A program made the translations under genes and the position numbers. A stretch of DNA of 64,000 bases from JABFRJ01 sp963847145. GTDB taxonomy: Bacteria > Pseudomonadota > Alphaproteobacteria > Rhizobiales > Hyphomicrobiaceae. The notes beneath the pieces are model-generated. The model saw nothing but the letters and a program-made list of their open reading frames with translations, had not been told where the DNA came from and did no database searches. The stretch covers positions 24,275 through 88,274 of the forward strand of contig CAWJYN010000002.1 of the NCBI GenBank assembly GCA_963847145.1, written 5' to 3'. Below are positions 26,517 to 36,048 of this stretch, in pieces (the first letter of the stretch is position 1; every line of letters starts with the position of its first letter).

Positions 26517-26858
26517 TCACTCGGGCCGGGCCGCCTGCGGCGCTGGCGTGCTGGCGGCCGACGTGGCAACCTGGCGGACGTGCCGGGCCAGCGACAGGTT
26601 GAACGCCGTCAGGGCGCCGAAGGTCAGAGCCAGCAGCGCGGTGGCGCCGACATGCCAGTTGGCGAAGCGCGATAAAAAAGATGGTTCAGCCGCATAGCTC
26701 ACTGTTGTTACCCAACCCAGTGTTTGACCACTCGCTGCCTGGCTTTCCGTTACCGCGACGCAGGCTGCAACCAACCCAAACACCAGCACACCTATGGCAA
26801 AATCGGTTGCAGCGCGACGCATGGTCTCGGAGGTCGTCGGTTCGGTCGGGGTGGTCAT
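26517..26858 (-). CDS. Small two-helix membrane protein
   Basis: A 113-residue protein starting at ATG 26858 with AGGAG upstream. Two hydrophobic helices are visible (FAIGVLVFGLVAACVAV, then WHVGATALLALTFGALTAFN) with a short polar loop between and Ala/Thr/Pro-rich ends. No family was recognised. It probably shares a promoter with the membrane protein gene downstream (25693-26334). Confidence 0.5.
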   Translation of the reverse strand: MTTPTEPTTSETMRRAATDFAIGVLVFGLVAACVAVTESQAASGQTLGWVTTVSYAAEPSFLSRFANWHVGATALLALTFGALTAFNLSLARHVRQVATSAASTPAPQAARPE

Positions 26859-27138
26859 TGGGGGGAACTCCTGCGGTCTGGACTGAGGTTTTATATGGCC
26901 GGCAGTGAGGGACTCATCGCCCGCCGGGTTTCGCTCAATCAACAAAGACAGTTTGACCCCGATGGGTTCGGAATGTGGCCATTCCTGTGCATTCGATGAC
27001 TGGGGGATGAACCGCCCGGGATGTGTCTTCCCAACCACAAGGCCGCCAAACGAGCCCGGTCACAGGATTGCTCGCCTTCTGCGCGGGCGGGCGTTATGAA
27101 TCGTCGCTATGTGCCATCACAATGAGTTGAGGGATGTC

Positions 27139-27261
27139 ATGACGGCATGCAGGGTTTTAGCCGCGCGTGTGCGCACGGATGCGGGCACTGATGTGGTCAC
27201 GCGGCAGCTCCACTCTGCGGGCGTCGATGTGTACCAAACCGGCGCAAAGGCTCGCCCATGA
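27139..27261 (+). CDS. 40-codon ORF coupled to the HAD phosphatase gene
   Basis: ATG 27139 follows TTGAGGGATGTC, a plausible ribosome site, and encodes MTACRVLAARVRTDAGTDVV plus 20 more residues ending at a TGA that overlaps the HAD start as ATGA. The HAD gene itself lacks an obvious ribosome site, so this frame could serve to bring ribosomes to it. The peptide resembles nothing known; it may be a leader peptide or a remnant of a longer gene. Confidence 0.35.
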   Translation: MTACRVLAARVRTDAGTDVVTRQLHSAGVDVYQTGAKARP

Positions 27262-27962
27262 CCGCGGTGCGCCTAGGCCATCTGGTGGCGCCGCCCGCAT
27301 TGATCATCCTCGATTTCGATGGGGTGGTAGCGGACAGTGAGCTTCTCGCCAATACGATCCTGGCCGAGTTTTTGACGGCGCAAGGCCTGCCGACGACGCC
27401 GGATCAGTCGATCGAGCGGTACATGGGGCGCCGCTGGGCTGATACCGAAGCACGTGTCGCGGAAGCCTTGGGCCGGTCATTGCCGGACAATTTTCAAGAG
27501 CAATACAGGGCCTTTGTGAATGGCCGCATCCGTGCCGGCGTGCAGCCCGTGCCAGGCGTCGCCGGCTTTCTTGCCCGCCATCGCTATCTCAAGTTCTGCG
27601 TCGCCTCGTCCAGTACGCCTGACTGGCTGATGCATGGTGTCGAGAAGTTTGGCCTTGCCGATGTTCTCGGTGACCGGTTGTTCAGCGCCACGGCGGTGAC
27701 GAACGGAAAGCCGGCTCCTGACATCTTTCTGCATGCGGCTGAACGCATGGGTGTTGCGCCAGAACGCTGTGCGGTGCTGGAGGACAGCGTCGCCGGGGTC
27801 CAAGGGGGCGTTGCTGCCGGCATGACAGTGCTCGGCTTTCTCGGTGGCGCACACATCCGTGCCGGCCACGGCGAGCAACTGGTGCAAGCCGGTGCTCATG
27901 CCCTTGCTGACACATATGCCGATGTGAGCGCGCATCTCGGCCTCAACGCCGGCGGCAGGTGA
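27258..27962 (+). CDS. HAD superfamily phosphatase (beta-phosphoglucomutase/Gph-like)
   Basis: A 234-residue HAD-IA hydrolase. Motif I is DFDGVVADS (Asp19 and Asp21), motif II VASSSTP, motif III the Lys in NGKPAPDIFLHA, and motif IV EDSVAGVQGG. The all-alpha cap lies between motifs I and II. It dephosphorylates a small phosphoester, with phosphoglycolate or a sugar phosphate as guesses. Its stop overlaps the aminotransferase start (GTGA), and a 40-codon frame overlaps its own start, so it sits in a tightly coupled operon. Confidence 0.88.
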   Translation: MTAVRLGHLVAPPALIILDFDGVVADSELLANTILAEFLTAQGLPTTPDQSIERYMGRRWADTEARVAEALGRSLPDNFQEQYRAFVNGRIRAGVQPVPGVAGFLARHRYLKFCVASSSTPDWLMHGVEKFGLADVLGDRLFSATAVTNGKPAPDIFLHAAERMGVAPERCAVLEDSVAGVQGGVAAGMTVLGFLGGAHIRAGHGEQLVQAGAHALADTYADVSAHLGLNAGGR

Positions 27963-29161
27963 TCATGCGCCACAGCCCGATCAACCCGGACCTCATCGAT
28001 ACAGCTACGCCGCCGATCCCCGAGGCGCGCGGCTGGCTTGCGGACTACAACGGCGAGCACGGCACGGCGATCAATCTTGCGCAGGCCGTACCGGGCGCAC
28101 CGCCGCCGCCTGAAATGCTGGCGCGGCTTGGAGCGGCTGCCGCCGATCCGGCGATGGCGAGTTATGGCCCGATCACCGGCGATCCAGCACTGGTGGCAGC
28201 CTACGCGGCCGATGTGGCATCAGTGTATGGAGCCGAGCCATCGCCGGCTGAGATCGCCATCACGTCTGGCTGCAACGAAGCATTCTTTGTGACTGTTCTG
28301 GCCTTGGCCAAGGCAGGCGAAGCGATCATGCTGCCCGTGCCGTGGTACTTCAATCACGCCATGACTTTGCGCATGCTAGGGATTATGGCCATTCCGCTGC
28401 CGACCCATGCGGTGCGTGGTTTCGTTGCGGATCCGGCTGAAGCAGACGCGGCGTTGCGCGCGCATGCACGCGCCCACCCCCGCGTGTCGGTACGGGCACT
28501 GGTGCTGGTGACACCCAACAATCCGACCGGCGCGATCGCCAGCCCGGAGGGAATAGCAGCGTTTGCTGCGCTGGCGCTGAGGCATCGATGCTGGCTGGTC
28601 CTGGACGAAACCTACCGCGACTTCCGGCCAGACCCGGCGACGTCGCCGCATGCGTTGTTCACCTCGCTGGAGGCGCGCGCGTCAACCATACAACTTTATA
28701 GTTTTTCGAAGGCTTACGCGGTTCCTGGCCACCGGGTCGGCGCGCTGATCGCTCCTGCGGCCGCCATGGCGCACATCGGCAAGGTGCTCGATTGCATCCA
28801 GATCTGTGCGCCCCGACCCGCCCAAGCAGCGGTGGCATGGGCGATCCCAGCCCTGCGGTCGTGGCGGTTGGACACGGCTAGGCAGGTGGCCGCCCGCGCA
28901 CGCCTGTTTGCTCACAGCCTCGAGGCGGCACCCGGCTGGCAGATCGAGGCAATTGGCGCTTACTTTGCTTACGTGCGGCATCCATTTACGCATAGCCCCG
29001 CGGTTGATGTCGCGCGGCGGCTGGCGATCGAAACAGGCGTGCTGGCGCTTCCCGGAAGCTACTTCGGGCCGGAACAGGAGGCTTATCTCCGGTTTGCCTA
29101 TGCCAACACCGACGAGGCGGGTGCCGCGGCAACCGGCGCCCGTCTGGCGCGACTTGGGTAG
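27959..29161 (+). CDS. Class I/II PLP-dependent aminotransferase
   Basis: A 400-residue fold-type I aminotransferase. Key segments are TSGCNEAFF, VTPNNPTGAI, LDETYRDF and the PLP lysine in YSFSKAYAVPGHRVG (about residue 246), with an RFAYAN C-terminal block that holds the carboxylate-binding Arg. It starts at GTG 27959 overlapping the HAD stop, with an ATG two codons later as an alternative. It probably transfers an amino group from an amino acid to a 2-oxoacid; substrate unknown. Co-translation with the HAD phosphatase suggests sequential steps, as in a phosphoserine-like pathway, but this is inference. Confidence 0.88.
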   Translation: MIMRHSPINPDLIDTATPPIPEARGWLADYNGEHGTAINLAQAVPGAPPPPEMLARLGAAAADPAMASYGPITGDPALVAAYAADVASVYGAEPSPAEIAITSGCNEAFFVTVLALAKAGEAIMLPVPWYFNHAMTLRMLGIMAIPLPTHAVRGFVADPAEADAALRAHARAHPRVSVRALVLVTPNNPTGAIASPEGIAAFAALALRHRCWLVLDETYRDFRPDPATSPHALFTSLEARASTIQLYSFSKAYAVPGHRVGALIAPAAAMAHIGKVLDCIQICAPRPAQAAVAWAIPALRSWRLDTARQVAARARLFAHSLEAAPGWQIEAIGAYFAYVRHPFTHSPAVDVARRLAIETGVLALPGSYFGPEQEAYLRFAYANTDEAGAAATGARLARLG

Positions 29162-29447
29162 CCTCGCTTATCGTGGCTGTTGTGCCACGCATGCAGAGCG
29201 GAGTGTCGGTCAGCAACCATCGCGGGTTGACGACGGCGTGCGCACGGCCAAACGTAAAAGGCGGCATTTTCCTTAATCGGGATATCGGGTTGCTGACAGC
29301 GATCGCGATACCCTAAGCTTACGGAAGGTGGCCTAGGCCGGACGCCGGGGGGCGTTAGCGGCTGATTGCCGACGTGGGTCCCGTTCCACGGGAGCAAACC
29401 AGCAGTTCCCAATCGCCTCAGCACACGGGTTCCTTGCGAGGAGTTCG

Positions 29448-32204
29448 TTGCGCGCGCTTAGTGTTGGGTTAGTGTACGAGTACCGCCGCATGACACAGGG
29501 GGGGGCACGGTCTTTATTCGCGGGGGTTCTCCGCCTCGTCCCCTATTCCGGTATTCAATTCTGCGATGTGGCCGTACCGGCGGGCGTTGCAGCGGAGCTG
29601 GTGACGGAATTCATCGAAGAAATTTTTGAGTCCGACGGCGTTCCCCACCGCATCCTGTTACCGCTGGAAACCCGCCCCGACGCGCCGGTCGCGCCGCAGG
29701 CTGACAACGCTCAAGCAACGGCGCCCCAGCGCGTCGTCCACCCCGTGACCGGCCGGCCGGTCGATCCTGCTCGCATTCTCGAAATGGACGGCGTTGGTGC
29801 ACTGTCGTACTTCGCGGCACGCTGGGTTCCGCTGCCGTATTTGCGTTTTATCGGCCGTGATGAACTCCAACGGCCCCGTTACGATAGCGGGCCGACCAAT
29901 TGGGCCCGGGCCTGGATTGCGCCGGCTGCTGGGAATGCCGCAGCACAGTTCACGGTCACCCTCGCCTTCGACACAAATCTGGAGCGCCAGTCCCGCTTCG
30001 ACGCGGCGGCCTATCTGGCGCCTAACAACGACGACGCTGCGTTTGGGTCGACGTTCATCTGCGCTGAGACCGTCGATGATCTGGGGGCGCTGATTGGTGA
30101 GCCTTGGCTGCAGGCATGGCTGGCCGATGGAGCGGCTCCTTCGAGTGAGGCGGGCGAGCCGGCAACGGCAGAGTTCCGCCATCGTCATATCGCGCAGTAC
30201 CTGACCCTTCTGCGGTTGCTCGCCCGCGCCGGTATCATGCCGGAGGCGCGGTTCATCGACACCATCCAACGGCGGTTCCCGATCCGCACCACAGCTGTCG
30301 ATCTGGTGCTCGACCTTGGGGACACCGAGACCACGGCCTTGCTTGTCGAAGTGCCGCCTGGTCATGCCGACCGCCCGGCCGGGGGCTTTGCTGAACCGCT
30401 GCGGCTGCGCGAACTTTCCTTCCCCAATACCGTGCACGAGGGGCCGTTCCCGACCGCTGCCGAGTTCAACGGCCAGCCGTTTGGCGACGCGATGTTGTCA
30501 CGTGACAGCGGACGCCATGATGCTTTTACATGGCCAAGCCTTGTCCGCATCGGCCACGAGGCGCGCCGGCTCTCCCTGCGCAACAATGGCACTGAGGGTG
30601 TCACCGGGCTGTCCAACCTGCGCTCGTTCCTCCTCGATGAAACGGTCAATGCTGGGCTTTGGCGCCAGAGTACCGATGACGCCATCGGCGCCGAGCATGG
30701 CCCCATGGTCTCGGGGCTGACGCTGGCGCATGTCGGCGAGAATGGCGCACTGCTTGGTGCTGAGCCTGCTGACGCGACGCTGCCACGTCTTGGCGCGCCG
30801 CGGCCAGCGATCCGGCCTCGGTTCTCGCGCGCGTCGATGATCGGCTTCTTTGCGGCCGAGTTGGTTTTGCATGCGCTGGCGCAGGCCAATGCCGCCAGCC
30901 CCCATGGCAACGGCAGTGGCGAAAATGAAATGCGGGAACTGCGCCAGGTTGTCGTTCTGGCGCCAGCGACCCTGAGTGCGCGCGAGCGGGATGCTTTGCG
31001 GTTGCGCGTCGATGCCGGGATCGTACTGGCGTGGCGCGGCCTCGGCTGGGACCGTGCGGCCGGGGTGCCGCGACGGCCGACGGTCGTGCTTGGCCTTGGT
31101 GGTGATGTCGGCAGCCAAGTCGCGTTTCTGCACGACGAAGTTAGCAGCAAGTACCAGGGCCGCTTTCTCGACCTGCTGCGCGTGTATCGCGGCGGTGATG
31201 GGGATGGCGTGGAAACGCTGCGCGTCGCCTCGGTTGACTTCGGCGCGCGCACAACCAGCCTGACGATTGTGGACTATACAGCGCTTGACGATCCCTTGGG
31301 CGCCAGCGCGTGGGAACCAACGATCAAGGTGGCGGAGCGGATGCCCGTCGGCACCGATGCGGCGGCGCAGGCTCTCATCTGGTCGATCGTCCTGCCGGCC
31401 ATCGAGCGGCATTTGGAGGCCTCCGCTCTGAGGCCGGCGCGGCACTTTTTAGACGAGATCACCGGCCGCTCAACGACCAGCCTGCTGATCGACGATCCAT
31501 ACTTCACGCGCCGGTTCAATCGAAAAGTGCTGTGGCCTGCCGCGCGCGGCCTTTTTCTACTTGATGAACATGGCGCTCGCAGCACCGCTGATGGCAACCG
31601 GTCGGTGCGGCTTTCAACGCTCGTCGCGCTGGGTGGTGGGCGGCTCGATACGGCGGCGCAGGCGTTCGATGCAGCAGCGTTGCAAGCCGGCGCGCGGGAC
31701 TTCGCGCTCGCCGATGCCGAGGTCCAACTCCGGCGCGGTGAGATTGGACGTCTCATCGCCGCCGAGATGCAAGACGCCGTGACCCAGGTCAGCCGCGTTG
31801 TGGCTGCGCAGGCCTGCGACCTCTTGTTGCTGGCCGGCGAAGGGACGCGACTGCCCGCACTGCAAAGCGCCGTACTTGCAGCGCTTCCCGTTCCAGCAAG
31901 CCGCATCGTTGATCTCAACACACATGTGAACCGCAGTGCCTTGGAGGCGCTCGGTCCGGCAGGGCTACTGGCACCAGCGACCATGATGCCGGCCATTGCC
32001 GCCGCGCTTGATCGGCGCAATAGTCTCGAGGCCAGCGGGTTTGGCGCCCGCGCGCTGCGTCTGCTCGGGGCACCGGTGTCACCGGATCGTGAGTTTCCGC
32101 GCGTGCGCGCGCCGTCGTTGTCTGAGCCCGTTGCCGGTATGCTGCGCGTTTCTGCCATCGCCGCGGCACCAGCAGCCGCTCCCGTTCCCGGCAAGGGGGC
32201 GTAA
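29448..32204 (+). CDS. srfB: SrfB family protein with ASKHA-like motifs
   Basis: A 918-residue protein of the SrfB 'virulence factor' family, first gene of a five-gene block. It starts with TTG 29448 behind AGGAG; GTG 29472 and ATG 29490 are in-frame alternatives. The N-terminus carries the family block LVPYSGIQFCDVAV. Two segments resemble nucleotide-phosphate motifs of actin/Hsp70-like ATPases: VLDLGDTETTALL (287-299) and SVDFGARTTSLTI (595-607). A third, LLLLAGEGTRLP (792-803), resembles the adenosine motif. No signal peptide or membrane helix is seen, so it is likely cytoplasmic. The role is unknown; the name comes from SsrB-regulated Salmonella genes and does not prove virulence function. 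Confidence 0.87.
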   Translation: MRALSVGLVYEYRRMTQGGARSLFAGVLRLVPYSGIQFCDVAVPAGVAAELVTEFIEEIFESDGVPHRILLPLETRPDAPVAPQADNAQATAPQRVVHPVTGRPVDPARILEMDGVGALSYFAARWVPLPYLRFIGRDELQRPRYDSGPTNWARAWIAPAAGNAAAQFTVTLAFDTNLERQSRFDAAAYLAPNNDDAAFGSTFICAETVDDLGALIGEPWLQAWLADGAAPSSEAGEPATAEFRHRHIAQYLTLLRLLARAGIMPEARFIDTIQRRFPIRTTAVDLVLDLGDTETTALLVEVPPGHADRPAGGFAEPLRLRELSFPNTVHEGPFPTAAEFNGQPFGDAMLSRDSGRHDAFTWPSLVRIGHEARRLSLRNNGTEGVTGLSNLRSFLLDETVNAGLWRQSTDDAIGAEHGPMVSGLTLAHVGENGALLGAEPADATLPRLGAPRPAIRPRFSRASMIGFFAAELVLHALAQANAASPHGNGSGENEMRELRQVVVLAPATLSARERDALRLRVDAGIVLAWRGLGWDRAAGVPRRPTVVLGLGGDVGSQVAFLHDEVSSKYQGRFLDLLRVYRGGDGDGVETLRVASVDFGARTTSLTIVDYTALDDPLGASAWEPTIKVAERMPVGTDAAAQALIWSIVLPAIERHLEASALRPARHFLDEITGRSTTSLLIDDPYFTRRFNRKVLWPAARGLFLLDEHGARSTADGNRSVRLSTLVALGGGRLDTAAQAFDAAALQAGARDFALADAEVQLRRGEIGRLIAAEMQDAVTQVSRVVAAQACDLLLLAGEGTRLPALQSAVLAALPVPASRIVDLNTHVNRSALEALGPAGLLAPATMMPAIAAALDRRNSLEASGFGARALRLLGAPVSPDREFPRVRAPSLSEPVAGMLRVSAIAAAPAAAPVPGKGA

Positions 32205-32207
32205 CGC

Positions 32208-34751
32208 ATGCGTCCTGAGCAGAAAATCATCCTGTCCTGCCGGCAGACCGGTGAACGCGCCGAACGTCTGCAGGAATGGCTTGACCAGAGCCGGCTCATG
32301 CTCAAATCGCAGAGCCGGGCGCTGCGCACCGAAGTGCAAGTTATTCACAGCGAGTTGTCCGACGTGATGGAAGCGGTCGAGTTGCCGCCGACGGCGGGCG
32401 TACTCGGCAGCTGGGGCAGTCATCGGGCCGCGTTGGTCGGCGCCCTGATGTCTGAAATGCCGAGTAGCGAGGACGACACGCGGACAACCCTTGGCAGGGA
32501 CCGGCTGCTCACGTTGATGCCGCGGGACTGTGACGGCGGTCAGGTCGCGAACTTGCGGTTCGTGTCTGCAGCGCGCACCGAGACGCCGTTCCGGTTCCCG
32601 ATCCAGATCGGACTTCTGAGCCAGCTTGATCTCGTTAGGATCATCGCGTGCGCTTATGCCGTGCATGTGCCGCGGCGACAGCAATGCATACCCGCCGCGG
32701 AGATTGTCGCCGAACGGCTGGCGTCGATGGCCGAGCAACTGGGAACGCAATCGTTCTCCGGCATGGCGCGCCGCGATATTGATAGCATCCGCGAGGCGCT
32801 GCATGCAGCCGTGCCGGACAGCGAGGTTCTGCGCAGTCTCGAAGCGGCAGGGTATTGGGACACGCTGGGTGGGCTCATTCCGCATTTGCCGGATGCAGCG
32901 CGGCGACGGGCGTTTGCGATGCTTTGGGGCGCCGATCCCGCATTAACCGAGCTCTTCGATCGCCTTTCCGATGCAATCGAACTGCTGGGGTTCACAGGGG
33001 AAGCGTTCGCCGGGGTGGATGCGCTGACGGGCCGCGATGCGGTGTCCGGATGGATCACCCGGCACGAGGACAGTGTCATTGCAACGTCGACGCTCTTCAC
33101 GTGTTTCCAAGCGCCAGAGCGGACGGCGCGCATATCGAGCCGACACGGGCGGGCGACCGATGTCGAGCGCTTCATCATCGCAGCCCTCGCGCGCGACGTG
33201 CGGTTGCCTGTTGATGCGGCGGCACTTCCACTCATCGAGACCGCTGATCTGCTCGTGTTACCGGCGCCCGCGCCGGTGATGTTGTGGCCTCCTGTGGAGC
33301 GGCTGTCACGGCTCGTGGCGCCGCCGGGTACGCAAAATCTCACCGCGCTTGAGGCGCTTGAAATTTTCGCGGCGGCGAAGGCTGTGTATCTTGCCGACCA
33401 AGCCGTGCGCCGCCACACGCTGACAAGTTTGCTCGTCGTTGCTGCAAATGCCGAGAGCGCGTCGCGTCCCGAAATCGATGCGTCGGTCAGCTCCTTGGTT
33501 GCCAACTGGGTGGAGTTGAACCAAGGCGAAACCGCTCACGTGCGAGAGCGCCGCCGCACGGGACTCAGTATTCTGGTGGCGGAGGCGGATCGCCACGCGC
33601 TGCCCTCGGAGAGCGTGTTTGGAACACACGACAGCGCCCAGCACCTCACCTCAACGATCGAAGCGGTGTTCGACGGCAACGCCGAATGGGCCGCCGAATG
33701 GACTCCCAACCGCGCGTTCCGCAACGTGTTTACGTGGCAGCCGCCGCAAGGACCCAAACCCAGCACACGCGATGCCGGCATCGGGGACCCCCCCGGGACG
33801 GCCGATATTCTGCGGTTTGACCGGCACCGTTCCGGCGACGCGTATGCAGTCAAATCGGCAGAACTGAGCGCGCCGTCAGATTTGACGGGTCTCGTGCAGG
33901 CCGTGACGCAAGCCACCACTGCTGCAATCCATGCACAGCATCTTTCGGCACGCCTGGTCGATCTCCGCCGCAATCTGTCCGCCCGGTTTCTGCGATTGCA
34001 CATTTCGAACGACCCGACCAGCATCGTCGAGTGGCGGCGCCAAGTATGCCACGTGGCGCGCAACCGGCTGGACCGGGCGTCTAGCTTCGGAACGTTTGGC
34101 CGCTTGCAGCGCGCGTTGATGTTTTCTGAAGCCGAGGCCCTCGCCGTCATTGCGCGCCTGAAGACCGAGGACCCGCGCGCATCGGCTGCCCGCGGTGTGG
34201 ACCTCCGCACGATCGAGCCGCTGCGGGTCGTCGAAGCATGCCTGGAGACTTGGATTGTCGCCATGCGCCAGATCACCCGCGCAGCGCCGCTGATGCGAAC
34301 CCTGCGTGTGCCCGGGACCGTTGTTGCCCATGTGATTGACGAACTGGTGCTGGGTGCCGTGCGGATCGGGCTGCAGCAAAAGCTCACCGAAGCGGTCCGC
34401 CGGATACAACTCAGCGCGGCCCGCGCGCTCGACTGCGAGCTGGCGGTGGCGGCGCTGATCGCGCGTGGCGTCAATGCTTACGTCGAGACGCTGGATCCGG
34501 GCGCACGCGGCGCACGGCCGTCCGGCACGCGTGATACGCGATTTGGGATGAGCACCGCCAGTGGCGCGGCGCTTGCAACGCCTATCCGGTCGGCCGGTAC
34601 AGTTGCCGCCGTCTGGGCAGAAAAGTTCAGCGATCTGGTGGAAGCCAATATTCTCGGGGCCAGCTTGCTGGGCGGCGCCGGTCATCTCAATCGCGAACTC
34701 GGCGAAGTTCTCAATGCCATGTCCGCGCAATCCTATGAGGGGTCGCTATGA
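32208..34751 (+). CDS. srfC: SrfC-like large protein, partner of SrfB
   Basis: An 847-residue, mostly helical cytoplasmic protein 3 bases after srfB. Its place and size match SrfC, the usual neighbour of SrfB. The N-terminal 60 residues look coiled-coil. At residues 64-76, GVLGSWGSHRAAL sits where a P-loop would be expected (G-x4-GKS) but has no lysine, so nucleotide binding may be lost. The remainder shows long helical stretches without recognised catalytic motifs. Its TGA overlaps the next start (ATGA). Identity rests mostly on synteny, so confidence in the name is moderate. Confidence 0.68.
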   Translation: MRPEQKIILSCRQTGERAERLQEWLDQSRLMLKSQSRALRTEVQVIHSELSDVMEAVELPPTAGVLGSWGSHRAALVGALMSEMPSSEDDTRTTLGRDRLLTLMPRDCDGGQVANLRFVSAARTETPFRFPIQIGLLSQLDLVRIIACAYAVHVPRRQQCIPAAEIVAERLASMAEQLGTQSFSGMARRDIDSIREALHAAVPDSEVLRSLEAAGYWDTLGGLIPHLPDAARRRAFAMLWGADPALTELFDRLSDAIELLGFTGEAFAGVDALTGRDAVSGWITRHEDSVIATSTLFTCFQAPERTARISSRHGRATDVERFIIAALARDVRLPVDAAALPLIETADLLVLPAPAPVMLWPPVERLSRLVAPPGTQNLTALEALEIFAAAKAVYLADQAVRRHTLTSLLVVAANAESASRPEIDASVSSLVANWVELNQGETAHVRERRRTGLSILVAEADRHALPSESVFGTHDSAQHLTSTIEAVFDGNAEWAAEWTPNRAFRNVFTWQPPQGPKPSTRDAGIGDPPGTADILRFDRHRSGDAYAVKSAELSAPSDLTGLVQAVTQATTAAIHAQHLSARLVDLRRNLSARFLRLHISNDPTSIVEWRRQVCHVARNRLDRASSFGTFGRLQRALMFSEAEALAVIARLKTEDPRASAARGVDLRTIEPLRVVEACLETWIVAMRQITRAAPLMRTLRVPGTVVAHVIDELVLGAVRIGLQQKLTEAVRRIQLSAARALDCELAVAALIARGVNAYVETLDPGARGARPSGTRDTRFGMSTASGAALATPIRSAGTVAAVWAEKFSDLVEANILGASLLGGAGHLNRELGEVLNAMSAQSYEGSL

Positions 34752-36043
34752 GTGCCTATCAAGTCGCTGTGGTGGAAGACGATGCAGCGCCGACGTCCGG
34801 CGTCGCGATCATCCGGATTGCCGGGTTGGAGGCTTGGCCACAGGGCGCAACGGTTCGCTTGCGGCCCATCGACGAGGCGTCGGTGCCGCCGCAAAGTGAC
34901 GGCTGGCCATGGGGCGAGCTGGTGCCGTCGCGGGTGATTCCGAAGTCCGGTGGTATCGATGTGATCCTGGGACCGGATGTGGTTTCGAGCCATCGGCTGG
35001 TGCCAGGCACGCCCGTGACGATCGAAGTGAGTGCAGCCAATGTCGAAGCCGATGTGCGTTGGCCGGCCATTACGCCGACAGCGCCGCGGCGGGTGAGCGC
35101 TGTGGCGATGAGCGCGACGCAATTGCTGGCCGCCAAGTCCGAGCGCGAACGCGTGGAAAAGGAAGCGGCGACGCGGCGGCAGCAGATGGCGGAGTCGGCC
35201 GCCCTCTCCGTGCGTGAGGCTGCAGCCGAAGCGTCCTCCGTTCGGGTGGCGTTGGCAGTCGCCGCCCCGGTCGCATCGAAAGAAGCTGGGCAATTGGCGC
35301 GGCTATTTCCGGTCCGCAGGGCTAATGCCGTACTGACGGCCGAGCAAAAGGTTGATGGGCAGTTGTCGCGTCTGGGTAGTGCCGTCGAGCGCGCTGCGAC
35401 AAACGCTGAGCCGACGCCGCGTCCGGTGGCACGTGGGCGGGCATCCGCCGCCATCACGAGTTTCATCGCCGGCGCCGTAACGATGGCAGGCGTTGCAGCC
35501 GGTGTCGCACTGTTGGCGCCGCAGTGGCTGCCACGCGCGCCTGTGGCGCCGGCAGCGGCGCTGGGCGCACAGATGTCGGTTGTGAACCTCGAGAGCGTGT
35601 TCAAGGACCTCGGCAGTGCGGGCCCAACATCGCCGCGGCGCAAGTCAGCAACGAACGTGGATCTGCCGACGGCGTTGTCGCTGGCAGACCACAGTCTGCG
35701 CGGTCAGCGAACGTCTGCCGAAACAGAAGAAGCCGAGTTCTGGCTGAAACGCGCCTTGAACGCGAGCTTCGGTGGCACGGATGTCGGGTGGGCACTGACC
35801 CAGCTCGGCACGATCTATGCGCAATCCGACAGTCCGCGGCACAGCTATGCCAAAGCACATACTGTCTGGCAGCTCGCGGCTGCGCAGGGTGATCCGGTGG
35901 CGCATTGCTTCCTGGGAGCCATCTACGAACATGGTCTTGGCGTTACCGCCAACCGTCAGATTGCGCGCGGGCACTACGTCATCGCCGATACCGCCAATGC
36001 TTGCCGCAGTGCCAAAGAGGCCGCTGCTCGTTTGAAAGACTAA
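34748..36043 (+). CDS. Membrane-anchored protein with Sel1-like C-terminus
   Basis: A 431-residue protein coupled to the SrfC-like gene by an ATGA overlap. Residues 1-110 form a beta-rich cytoplasmic domain (VAIIRIAGLEAWPQGATVRL, GGIDVILGPDVVSSHRLVPG). A charged Ala/Glu/Arg helical linker spans 120-180. A single membrane helix at about 234-258 follows (AAITSFIAGAVTMAGVAAG). The C-terminus has Sel1/TPR-like helices (AEFWLKRALNASFGGTDVGW, GDPVAHCFLGAIYEHGLGV). It would bridge the SrfB/SrfC-like pair in the cytoplasm and periplasmic partners. No catalytic motif is seen. Confidence 0.7.
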   Translation: MSAYQVAVVEDDAAPTSGVAIIRIAGLEAWPQGATVRLRPIDEASVPPQSDGWPWGELVPSRVIPKSGGIDVILGPDVVSSHRLVPGTPVTIEVSAANVEADVRWPAITPTAPRRVSAVAMSATQLLAAKSERERVEKEAATRRQQMAESAALSVREAAAEASSVRVALAVAAPVASKEAGQLARLFPVRRANAVLTAEQKVDGQLSRLGSAVERAATNAEPTPRPVARGRASAAITSFIAGAVTMAGVAAGVALLAPQWLPRAPVAPAAALGAQMSVVNLESVFKDLGSAGPTSPRRKSATNVDLPTALSLADHSLRGQRTSAETEEAEFWLKRALNASFGGTDVGWALTQLGTIYAQSDSPRHSYAKAHTVWQLAAAQGDPVAHCFLGAIYEHGLGVTANRQIARGHYVIADTANACRSAKEAAARLKD

Positions 36044-36048
36044 CCGCT

